NCBI GenBank assembly: GCA_043801855.1
Contig: JAZDLQ010000019.1
Location: forward strand, 16,954 to 80,953
Direction of reading: 5' to 3'
Length of the DNA stretch: 64,000 nt
From: CAYTWW01 sp043801855
Lineage (GTDB): Archaea > Nanobdellota > Nanobdellia > Woesearchaeales > GW2011-AR15
Part shown: piece by piece, positions 24,177-32,191 of the stretch
How the letters are laid out: the number at the start of each line of letters is the position of its first letter
How positions within the stretch are numbered: the first letter of the stretch is position 1
Made by a program: the position numbers and the translations under genes
Notes under the pieces: generated by a model
Database searches by the model: none
What the model saw: only the letters and a program-made list of their open reading frames with translations
What the model was told of the DNA's origin: nothing

Positions 24177-25103
24177 TTATACTAATTCTACTTTGTCTCC
24201 ATCATGAAGCTTGTAATCGAGACCAACTCTTTGACCATCATAAAAAGCATGCTCACTGAATAATTTCGCGCCTGAAAATTTTCCTTTATTTCTTCTGTCC
24301 AAGCTTAATGCAAAGTCACCAACCGATAAACTTTCAGAAGTGGAAAATATCATAGGTTTTCCTTCAACTTGTCCGTTTCTATAACTATATATTCTTTGAA
24401 TTCCTAATAAAGAATATATTACATTTTCAAGAGCATTAATATTTCCAATATTTACAACAGGTACATTCAAATTATTTAATATTGACCATGCTGCAACAAA
24501 GCCGGGCTTTTCAATAATTTCTTCCTTTGCTTTTTGTTTATGTGTGTTAGTTCTCCTTGATTCACCTACTATAATCAACATATAGTTCTCCAATTGTGAA
24601 ATAGCGGAATAGGCCGTTTCTGCATTGGTTGCTGTAACACATAAAACATCAGCATTCCTAATAAAAATGTATTTAGCACTATCTTCTTCTCCTTGGTAAA
24701 TAGGAGGTATCTCTATTACCTGAATCGGAACATCCCTGCAAATATACATACCTATTCCAGGTTTAAACGTTGTATATGGTTGAGGTGATATTTTCGGATG
24801 AGATTGAGTTAATAATTCAAGTAATGAGCTTTTACCAGTATTAGTTTCTCCAACAATAACAATTTGCCTATCATATCTAATACCATCATACAATCCATTT
24901 GGTGCGCCCTTTCCTTTTGACGCTTGCTGCTGGACCTTTAAAGATGCTAATTCTTCCTTGAATCTAGTTCTTGTTGTTTTGGCTTCAATTCCTTTTGGGT
25001 TTAATGCAACCAATTGTTCTAAGAGCGTAATCTTTTCTGCCTGAGTTCCTGCACCTTCTAATTTTTTTCTTAATAATTGAAACTCAACATCAGGATTTAC
25101 CAT
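24177..25103 (-). CDS. DRG/Obg-like GTPase with TGS domain
   Basis: A 308-residue protein with a helical N-terminus (1-75), a G domain (G1 GETNTGKSS at 85-93, switch-type QPYTTFKPG at 108-116, a degenerate G3 EIPPIYQGEE at 131-140 instead of DxPG) and a C-terminal TGS domain (about 235-308, ending HDGDKVELV). DRG/Obg GTPases act on ribosomes or tRNA. Here the G3 is altered and a canonical NKxD G4 is not obvious, so activity may be unusual. It is the last gene of the minus-strand cargo operon, 16 nt after the ureohydrolase. A specialised GTPase serving this pathway is inferred. Confidence 0.75.
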   Translation of the reverse strand: MVNPDVEFQLLRKKLEGAGTQAEKITLLEQLVALNPKGIEAKTTRTRFKEELASLKVQQQASKGKGAPNGLYDGIRYDRQIVIVGETNTGKSSLLELLTQSHPKISPQPYTTFKPGIGMYICRDVPIQVIEIPPIYQGEEDSAKYIFIRNADVLCVTATNAETAYSAISQLENYMLIIVGESRRTNTHKQKAKEEIIEKPGFVAAWSILNNLNVPVVNIGNINALENVIYSLLGIQRIYSYRNGQVEGKPMIFSTSESLSVGDFALSLDRRNKGKFSGAKLFSEHAFYDGQRVGLDYKLHDGDKVELV

Positions 25104-25119
25104 TTTTAACCTTTTATAA

Positions 25120-26016
25120 TTATTGTTGTCTCGACAAGCTTGACATAAACTCCATTAGGAGATTTGTCAGATGCAGACCCGTAATTTCATACTTTTCTAA
25201 TGTTGGATTGTACTCTGTGAAGTCAGCTCCAATTACATGTGTTTGCAGAGCAATTTTTTCAAGCAACAATCTTGCCATCCTAAAATTGGCTCCATCTGGT
25301 TCTGGAACTCCAACTGCAGGCGCTATTGATGGATCAAGAAAATCCATATCAAATGAAACATATGAAAACTGGCCTGAAATAATAATACCATCTAAAGAAT
25401 TGAGCCCATTTTCTCTTATTTTGTCTAGTGTAAGTATTGTATTTCCATCGCTAAGTGAATCCTCAAGTCCAGGTCCTGTATTCAAGTTGCCATGCAATCC
25501 AATATGTACAATTCTGTCTACATATTTCAATCCACGTACTGCCCGCATGACAGAACCATGAGGAAAACCTGCGTCATAGTTCAAGTAATCCCCATGTGCA
25601 TCAAATTGATAAACTGTTACAGGAGTACTTAATTCAAGCCCCTTTAAAGCATGAATAGTAATTCCGTGATCCCCTCCAACAATAATTGGAATTCCATTTT
25701 TTTGTACTATTGTACTAATTATCTTAGGAAACCCGTGATCCATATCAACAAAACCATTAGCGTCACCACAATCCACAATATTGCAGTCATGAAGTATATA
25801 TCCTCTAGTTGGATTAAAAACCATCAATGGTTTTGCAGGTCCAACGCCATTTGCATATCTTTGTGAAATAGACCTAATTGAATTTGGCGCTTTGTCCAAT
25901 CCCTGGAATTCATAACTTGTATTATATCCTGCACCTATGTAACACAACTGCCCGGGTTGAATATCATTTGGTTCAACATATTCCTGATTTAAAAATGTCT
26001 CTTTTGATCGTATCAT
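25120..26016 (-). CDS. Agmatinase/arginase-family ureohydrolase
   Basis: A 298-residue ureohydrolase with all manganese ligands: GGDHG (H117), QFDAHGDY (D139, H141, D143) and SFDMDFLDPSIAP (D223, D225). These enzymes hydrolyse guanidino groups, releasing urea from agmatine, arginine or related compounds; substrate cannot be told. GGTGATACC precedes the ATG. It lies between a PLP enzyme (34 nt upstream) and the TGS GTPase (16 nt downstream). With the deacetylase-like gene nearby, a polyamine- or guanidine-containing product is plausible. Confidence 0.9.
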   Translation of the reverse strand: MIRSKETFLNQEYVEPNDIQPGQLCYIGAGYNTSYEFQGLDKAPNSIRSISQRYANGVGPAKPLMVFNPTRGYILHDCNIVDCGDANGFVDMDHGFPKIISTIVQKNGIPIIVGGDHGITIHALKGLELSTPVTVYQFDAHGDYLNYDAGFPHGSVMRAVRGLKYVDRIVHIGLHGNLNTGPGLEDSLSDGNTILTLDKIRENGLNSLDGIIISGQFSYVSFDMDFLDPSIAPAVGVPEPDGANFRMARLLLEKIALQTHVIGADFTEYNPTLEKYEITGLHLTNLLMEFMSSLSRQQ

Positions 26017-26050
26017 GGTATCACCGTATTATTACAAAATAATTTTTTAA

Positions 26051-27169
26051 TCATCCCTTTCTGCCTGCAGTACCTATCAATACCACATTTTGTCCTTTTT
26101 GTATTTCCTCTGCTTTAATTGCAGCAGCAAAAACACTGCAAGAAGAAAATTCTAAACGTGGTAAATCTTGTTGATCATAAAATGATTCTATCTCTTCATC
26201 AGTCACAGAGACAGGAACCCCGCCTGTTTTTTTTAATAGGTTAATTATTTTTAAATAATTAAAACATGTATCTGACGCAATAGCCTCAGCTTGTGATTCT
26301 GCCATAGTCTCAAGAACCACAACTTTATCCTCAATTCCTTTTCTGAAACCATATGCTATTGGATCTGCACCTTCAATCTGGACAGCCATTATTCTAGGCA
26401 AAACACTGATTGCTCCACATTCAAACAAATCTTTAAATCCATTGTACATACCAACTATATTACCCCCGCTGCCAACAGGCACAATTATCCAATCAGGCAC
26501 ACCACCACTAAATTGTTGAAAAATTTCATAAGCTGTCGTCTTCATCCCTTCCAGATAGGGTAAATTAGTTGCAGGAAAGCCATTATATACATCAGGATGA
26601 CTTCTGCAAAACCTGAAAAAATGCTCATAACTCTCTATCAGATCTTTATCAAACTGTATCTGTGAGTGTTGCTTAATTAACTCGATTTTGCTAGCAGGTG
26701 TGCCTTCTGGAATAAAAATCATGTTTTGAATACCTGCCCTGGATGCGTAATATCCCAATGAAATGGCAGCATTTCCTGTTGAAGGAATCGCAATGGTTTT
26801 ATACCCTTGTCTTAAAGCATCAGATACCAATAATGCCATCCCTCTGTCTTTGAAGCTTCTAGTTGGATTACAGCTTTCGTCTTTAATAAAAAAATTGGCA
26901 TCTCCTTCAATTGTTTCTAACCTATATAAAGGAGTTGAACCTTCAGTATAGCACACTGATGCATCCGCTAAAAATGCTAAATGATTGCCATATCTTGCTA
27001 TACCTGTTTTTGAAGTATCATATAGTAAACTAGAAGGTCTTTCTGAATAAACAGGTGTCCATATATTTAATGGCACCCCACCAATTTCAAGTTCCGGATG
27101 TTCATGATTATTTTGAAGCGGCGATTTAATTCCGCATATATCGCATGATAGATAATCAATAATTGTCAT
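26051..27169 (-). CDS. Threonine-synthase-like PLP enzyme
   Basis: A 372-residue fold-type II PLP enzyme. The PLP lysine is K107 in CNPTRSFKDRG, the phosphate loop is VPVGSGGNIVG near 235, and an N-terminal SCDICGIKS zinc-like ribbon is typical of threonine synthases that act on O-phosphohomoserine. In a cargo operon it more likely carries out a related beta- or gamma-replacement to build an unusual amino acid. It starts in an ATGA overlap with the radical SAM gene. Confidence in the fold is high, in the reaction low. Confidence 0.85.
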   Translation of the reverse strand: MTIIDYLSCDICGIKSPLQNNHEHPELEIGGVPLNIWTPVYSERPSSLLYDTSKTGIARYGNHLAFLADASVCYTEGSTPLYRLETIEGDANFFIKDESCNPTRSFKDRGMALLVSDALRQGYKTIAIPSTGNAAISLGYYASRAGIQNMIFIPEGTPASKIELIKQHSQIQFDKDLIESYEHFFRFCRSHPDVYNGFPATNLPYLEGMKTTAYEIFQQFSGGVPDWIIVPVGSGGNIVGMYNGFKDLFECGAISVLPRIMAVQIEGADPIAYGFRKGIEDKVVVLETMAESQAEAIASDTCFNYLKIINLLKKTGGVPVSVTDEEIESFYDQQDLPRLEFSSCSVFAAAIKAEEIQKGQNVVLIGTAGRKG

Positions 27170-28368
27170 TTTGTCATGTACTGCAATGTGTCAATAATTC
27201 TTCTGGGTATTGTTCTGGAATCTGTTACTTGCATAGAATCCTGCCATATTGGATAGCAGGCAGGACATATAGGATGTGAATACAATACAGTAGGGTTATA
27301 CGTTCTATTAAACTCCTTTATTGCTTCAATTACACCAGATGTGCATGATGAACAGTTACCCGAAGTCATATGCGGGAAAAGCTCATTACGTTCAACTCCA
27401 GGAGCAACGCCCTGACTTCCACTTAACACCTGTTCATCAAAATAACCGCCAAGCCTAAGATCAAGCTGCTTTCCTTGTTCAGTGCCTCCATATACCCCTT
27501 TTACTACTTCAATTACACTCCAAAGCCAAGGAACCCTGTATAAACCTATATTGTAAAGCATATCAGTTAAAGAATGTCTTTGCAAAGATGTTGGTTCAAC
27601 AGAAACAGCATCTGAATCATTTTGAAGTGCAAAGAGAGCGGTTTCAACAGCGTCTGTTATCGCTTCCTTTTCTGTAAGAAATGGTGGCTTTTGGTTAACA
27701 TACGTTAATGCTCTACAGCCATTTTCATGCAAAATCTGAATAGCCCGAGTATAAACTGTAAGATCAGGCATATTTTTATGATGGCATAATTCTCTAATAT
27801 CTTGTCTTGATGATTCAAGCCCTATGCCAACTTCAATAATTCCATCATATTGTCCTCTTATATTTGCTAATGATTCTGGAGTAATGTATTCAGCTCGTGA
27901 TTCAATTATTACTTTTTTAATTCCTGGAAAACACTGTATTGAACGAAATATCCCTCTTGCTGCCGATTTAGGTATTTCATTGGGGTTTAGAAAACTTCCC
28001 AGATTATATAAGCATAAAACGGGAAACTTGTTTAAATCAAATTCACCAGTCACAGATGCCTCTAATGCTGATCCATTGGCAACGCTTTTCCATTGCTTCA
28101 TATACTCTATTGCCCTAACAGGGTTTTCTGTTGTGCCATCATAATGAGCGCACATTGAACATCCTTTTTTTGCTTTATAATGTTCACACCCTGTAGAACG
28201 TAAAACAACCATTATCCTGTCAATCGTTTGACCATCAAACCAAAATTTGTTAATTTCAATCTCTGCGGGTACATTTGGATTGAAATTTCGTACAGGGACA
28301 TCTGATCTTATTGTTGTAAGTTTTCTTTCAAGAATTTCTAAAGCTAATCCATATTCTTCTGTCATCAT
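27166..28368 (-). CDS. RaSEA-like (COG1244) radical SAM enzyme
   Basis: A 400-residue radical SAM protein with the long-spaced cluster motif C61-x8-C70-x2-C73 (VVLRSTGCEHYKAKKGCSMC), as in the COG1244 group that includes archaeosine synthase subunit RaSEA. Further cysteines near the C-terminus (GNCSSC, PICPAC) may bind zinc or a second cluster. RaSEA forms archaeosine from lysine-modified preQ0-tRNA; this homologue sits in a small-molecule operon, so a different substrate is likely. ATG 28368 is chosen because AGGTGATAAAA precedes it. It overlaps the PLP gene by 4 nt. Confidence 0.82.
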   Translation of the reverse strand: MMTEEYGLALEILERKLTTIRSDVPVRNFNPNVPAEIEINKFWFDGQTIDRIMVVLRSTGCEHYKAKKGCSMCAHYDGTTENPVRAIEYMKQWKSVANGSALEASVTGEFDLNKFPVLCLYNLGSFLNPNEIPKSAARGIFRSIQCFPGIKKVIIESRAEYITPESLANIRGQYDGIIEVGIGLESSRQDIRELCHHKNMPDLTVYTRAIQILHENGCRALTYVNQKPPFLTEKEAITDAVETALFALQNDSDAVSVEPTSLQRHSLTDMLYNIGLYRVPWLWSVIEVVKGVYGGTEQGKQLDLRLGGYFDEQVLSGSQGVAPGVERNELFPHMTSGNCSSCTSGVIEAIKEFNRTYNPTVLYSHPICPACYPIWQDSMQVTDSRTIPRRIIDTLQYMTK

Positions 28369-28373
28369 TTTTA

Positions 28374-29732
28374 TCACCTATTTGCGAAAGATAATACAGG
28401 GCGATATTTTGCGCCGTTGTTATATGGTATTTCGTCAACAACATTAATAGTTACTGACATATCTTGAGGTAATAATTGGTATAAACTCTTACCCAATCTT
28501 TCCTTTTGTGAAGGAGATAGTCCATATAAACCGGGTACAATATATACATTAATATTACCTTCTTGTTCCTGGACAAATTGATACCTTAAACCGTGCACAG
28601 GTATATCCAGTTCAAGATACCAGTTATATGCAAGATCCATAAAACAACTTGCAGGAACAGTCCTTCCATCGGTTGTTAATACAGAATCCATTAGCCTTCC
28701 TTCAGGAGAATTCATAACCCTGAAATTGCTACCGCAACTACAATTGACAACACCTTCGATTGAAGCAAGGTCACCCTGAGAATATCTGATTATTGGTGTT
28801 GCTGTGTTTAACAAGTTCGTACCAATAACAAGTCCACGGTTTCCAGGTTCAAGTGGTTTTTTTGATTCAGTATCAACAATTTCTATGTAACATGCATCTT
28901 CTTCAAGATGGTATCTTCTTGATGGGCATTCAAGTGCAATCCGTGTTAATTCTTCACTTGAAAATTCGTCAAGGACAGGTATACCAAAAAAATCAGAATA
29001 ACTTTTCCTTTCCATAGTGGTTGATTGTTCTGAATGTATAACGATGAGTTCGATTCCGAATGATTTTAGATCTGCATTTGCAGTGCATAGTTGCCTTAAA
29101 TATGTAGGATAAATAGATAAAACTTTAGGTTTGGCTTGTGCTAAAACCTTTACTGCGTCATCAATTGGAGTTGTTGTTAGGAGAAATTGTGTTGGATACA
29201 TCCCATCTACAGAAGACACCCACCATGGACTTGTGTAAATAAAAAATGCTAAATCAGTTGGATCATAATTTCCGCCACTCTGCATATGGAACTGTCTTAC
29301 TCCTTGTATTGTATCTAAATATACTGCATCAGGAGAAACAGCAAGAGTAACAAATCGGCCGGAAGAACCTGAACTCCGGGTAGTGAACTCCAAAGTATGT
29401 TTAGAACTAATTGTTTTTTTTGGAAACCCATCAATTAATTCATCCTTGTAAAGTATTGGCAAAGATTCAAAATCTCCCCATGTCTTTATATCTCCTGGTA
29501 TAAAACCAACTGCATGATATTTTTCTTGGTATAGAGGGACTGTTTTATATGCAAAATCCACTAACTCGATTATTCTTTGTAATTGCCATGATTTAATGTC
29601 TTGAGGAGATAATCTCGAAAATGTTTTTATTGATTTCCATTTTTCATCAAATAAAGCTCTTAATGTCTGATGGTCTCGTACGGACTCCATTCTTTTATTA
29701 CTTGTCCCTAGACTAGAATAATCTATCATCAT
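28374..29732 (-). CDS. PaaK/CapK-like adenylate-forming ligase
   Basis: A 452-residue adenylating enzyme of the phenylacetate-CoA ligase/CapK family. The P-loop is TRSSGSSGRFVTL, the acidic core is DEFSSEELTRIALEC, and the RYSQGDLA hinge motif is followed by a CSCG zinc-like site and GRLMDSVLTTDGR. Such enzymes activate aromatic or other carboxylic acids as acyl-AMP for CoA or amine ligation. GAGGGGAG lies before the ATG. It is the first gene of the operon, with the promoter region shared with the divergent deacetylase-like gene. Substrate unknown. Confidence 0.85.
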   Translation of the reverse strand: MMIDYSSLGTSNKRMESVRDHQTLRALFDEKWKSIKTFSRLSPQDIKSWQLQRIIELVDFAYKTVPLYQEKYHAVGFIPGDIKTWGDFESLPILYKDELIDGFPKKTISSKHTLEFTTRSSGSSGRFVTLAVSPDAVYLDTIQGVRQFHMQSGGNYDPTDLAFFIYTSPWWVSSVDGMYPTQFLLTTTPIDDAVKVLAQAKPKVLSIYPTYLRQLCTANADLKSFGIELIVIHSEQSTTMERKSYSDFFGIPVLDEFSSEELTRIALECPSRRYHLEEDACYIEIVDTESKKPLEPGNRGLVIGTNLLNTATPIIRYSQGDLASIEGVVNCSCGSNFRVMNSPEGRLMDSVLTTDGRTVPASCFMDLAYNWYLELDIPVHGLRYQFVQEQEGNINVYIVPGLYGLSPSQKERLGKSLYQLLPQDMSVTINVVDEIPYNNGAKYRPVLSFANR

Positions 29733-29829
29733 TTCTCCCCTCTATATAAATAACAATGGAAAAAAGATGTATATTTAAATATAACTACTAACTAGTTAAT
29801 ATTGGTTGTTTGGAATTATAATATAAAAG

Positions 29830-30809
29830 ATGAATAAAGCACAATTAACAGGTGTTGTTTCAAGCATACCCAGTTACTATTTTTTTCCAAAAAAAAAATA
29901 TTTGGCTTAGATAATACTGAATATGATCATTTAGATAAACCCGAAAGAGAAAAATGCATAAGGACTCTGTTAGAACCAAAATATAGTATTGTAGCATCAC
30001 GGGAGTTTTCTCCAGATTTACTATATCTTGCACATGCCCCTGATTATATTGAATTTGTTAGAGCACATAATAGATCTGGATTGGTATCAAAAGCTGATTG
30101 CCAAGGATATCTCCAGGATAGTGACTCATTTGTTTGGCTTGATGAAAACACATTTGATGCTGCCAAAAACTCTGTTGATACTGCTTTGACAGCAGCTACT
30201 TTAATATATAATAATCAAACAGACATTGCTTATGCCCTGTGCCGACCATCAGGTCATCACGCAGGTAAAAATAAGATGGGAGGATATTGCTATTTTAATA
30301 ATACGGCAATAGCTTCATTATATTTAAGGAATTTTGGATTCAATGTTGGGATAATTGATATTGACAGGCATGCAGGAAATGGCACACATGAAATCATTCT
30401 TGGACAGAATAAAATATATTTTGTTTCTTTACACATAACAACAACATACCCTTGGAGATATTCGCACAATGATAGATATAATAATGATGAACAAAATGTA
30501 AAAATTTATCCCATAGATGAAAACGAATCAACTGACAGTTATATTAAAAAGTACTATTCTGGACTTGAATTATTAGTTGGCAAAGGTGCTGAAGTACTTG
30601 TAATTTCTTTAGGCCTAGATACATCTATACATGATTTGCAAACATTGGCTGACACAGGAACTTTTGGTTTACAAACAAGTTATTACGAACGACTCGGAAA
30701 AATGGCAGCAAACCATAATAGAAAAGTCTTGGTTATTCAGGAAGGAGGGTACAATCTGGCACATTTATCAGAAAACTTAGGGGCATTTTTAACAGGTTTA
30801 ACAATGTAG
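29830..30809 (+). CDS. HDAC/acetylpolyamine amidohydrolase-like gene with apparent frameshift
   Basis: The frame opens at ATG 29830 (MNKAQLTGVVSS...) and hits a stop just after a run of ten A residues (29889-29898). A one-base backward shift in that run restores 326 residues of continuous homology: N-terminal YDHLDKPEREKCI, RPSGHHAGK..GGYCYFNN, DIDRHAGNGTHE (zinc D and H kept; the neighbouring second H is A), SLGLD and QEGGYN. These enzymes deacetylate polyamines or proteins. The A10 run could be a sequencing error, a real inactivating indel, or a slippery site for -1 frameshifting. The conventional start of the shorter frame is TTG 30081. It diverges from the cargo operon. Confidence 0.75.
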
Positions 30810-30810
30810 T

Positions 30811-31224
30811 CTATTTAACTTGTCTTTCTCCAATTTCTTCAGAGAACCTTAATAGATAACCATCAGGATCTTGTACGAGAAATTCCTTATTTCCCAATAA
30901 TGTATCCCCTTTTCTGTACCAGTTTTCTTTAGGTTTCAGAAAAAGAGGATACTTTTTGTTATTTAAGGAAATTAAAATTGGCTGGATGCTTTTTACATCA
31001 ATTTGAAAATTTATACCCCTTCCATAAGGGTATTCAAGTGTGCCAGTATTCCAGTTATTGTTTACCTGTTCAATCATTATTTGACTGCCTTCAAAAGATA
31101 GAAAGGCAAATTTATTTTCTTTTCTCATATATTCGATGTTAAAACCCAATATTTCTGTATAAAAGGACAAGCTTTTTTCAAAATCTGATACACTTAATTC
31201 AGGGATAAGTTTGTTGAATTTCAT
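30811..31224 (-). CDS. VOC/bleomycin-resistance-like protein
   Basis: A 137-residue vicinal-oxygen-chelate fold: IPELSVSDFEKSLSFYTEILGF, ..FAFLSFEGSQIMIEQ.., then the second half with ...GRGINFQIDV...., and ending FLVQDPDGYLLRFSEEIG. It lacks the first metal His of glyoxalase I, so a binding (resistance) role like bleomycin- or other drug-binding proteins is likely. It is convergent with the deacetylase-like gene, 1 nt between stops. As the next gene beside a biosynthetic-looking operon it may confer self-immunity; inference. Confidence 0.85.
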   Translation of the reverse strand: MKFNKLIPELSVSDFEKSLSFYTEILGFNIEYMRKENKFAFLSFEGSQIMIEQVNNNWNTGTLEYPYGRGINFQIDVKSIQPILISLNNKKYPLFLKPKENWYRKGDTLLGNKEFLVQDPDGYLLRFSEEIGERQVK

Positions 31225-31392
31225 TACTTCACTCTGTAATTACTACTCCTTTTTCAATTTTTAGATTTTCTGTTTAACGAAGATACTGAATATTTATGAA
31301 TATTACACTAATTTATGTTTCAATATGCGGGCTTCCACCCCCATAAAATATGGATTTGCTAGCAAACTCAACTATACAATTGACTGGGTATA

Positions 31393-31836
31393 TTAACAGT
31401 GATAGTTTCTGATACATCCTCTCATGTCTTTCATTGTCTTCAATAATCTTTTCCTATTCTCATCAGTATATGGTACTACAAACGGCTCCCCTGTCGAATA
31501 CTGCAGCAGGCCAAACCCTGGCTTTTCTTTATAGTGCTCTTCCATTAGCAGGCAATAAGACATCAACTGCATTACATGGCTTAAATACGGCTCTTTAGGC
31601 CTTCTGGAGCTCTTGATCTCCATAGGGATGCGCTTGCCATCAATGACAAGTATCTTGTCCATCTTCCCTGCAAGCAGGTATTTTTGGGAATAGAAAGGCC
31701 TTTCGGTGATTATTGTGTGGTCGGAATATATGGACCCTGATTTGAATATCAATGGATGGATTTCCTGCTTCTGCTGCAGAACCTTCAAAAGGATCCAGAT
31801 AATTGCAAGGATTAGAAGAATTAGGACTATGCTCAT
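31393..31836 (-). CDS. Cas4/RecB-like nuclease C-terminal half, membrane anchored
   Basis: A 147-residue protein with an N-terminal membrane helix (SIVLILLILAIIWILLKVL, about 2-20) followed by the second half of a Cas4/RecB-like PD-(D/E)XK domain: LAGKMDKILVIDGKRIPMEIKSSRR (D, ExK) and YLSHVMQLMSYCLLMEE (QxxxY). It ends GCIRNYHC, two cysteines where Cas4 has its C-terminal cluster. I start at ATG 31836 since AAGGTGG precedes it; it overlaps the previous gene by 4 nt. The first half of the domain is encoded there. No CRISPR array is present, so this is not adaptation-linked Cas4. Confidence 0.7.
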   Translation of the reverse strand: MSIVLILLILAIIWILLKVLQQKQEIHPLIFKSGSIYSDHTIITERPFYSQKYLLAGKMDKILVIDGKRIPMEIKSSRRPKEPYLSHVMQLMSYCLLMEEHYKEKPGFGLLQYSTGEPFVVPYTDENRKRLLKTMKDMRGCIRNYHC

Positions 31837-32093
31837 AACAGCCACCTTATGAATAAATACAGAAGTATCAGGACAATCACAGCTAGTACTATGTTTTTGC
31901 CAAATTCAAGGCCCCGTGCAGACTCGTACCTCTGCTGGTAATCCTCGTGGAATTTCTCTCCCTTAATCATCTGCTCTGTGACTGTGGTTCCTTCTGTCCG
32001 GGACTGCCACCAAAGCTTAGGATCATAAACATACTGGGCAATTTCGCTAGACCGGATTACAAGATTATCTTTTTGGATACCCATAACTGTCAT
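31833..32093 (-). CDS. Cas4/RecB-like nuclease N-terminal half with membrane anchor
   Basis: An 86-residue protein. Its first 45 residues match the beginning of Cas4-like nucleases (IRSSEIAQYVYDPKLWWQSR), with Asp where Cas4 has its first cluster Cys, and the last 22 residues form a membrane helix (NIVLAVIVLILLYLFIRWLL). It is followed, in ATGA overlap, by a gene encoding the catalytic half with its own N-terminal membrane helix. The two helices would place both halves on the same side of the membrane, re-forming one nuclease there. This looks like a deliberate split or an insertion of a hairpin membrane anchor followed by gene fission. Confidence 0.65.
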   Translation of the reverse strand: MTVMGIQKDNLVIRSSEIAQYVYDPKLWWQSRTEGTTVTEQMIKGEKFHEDYQQRYESARGLEFGKNIVLAVIVLILLYLFIRWLL

Positions 32094-32191
32094 TATAAGG
32101 ATTTGATTTAATTATTTATTGATATAGGCAAATGACAAAGATTAAGGTTTTAATGACCAGTGGATAAGAATATTTAAAATTAGTACCGAAT

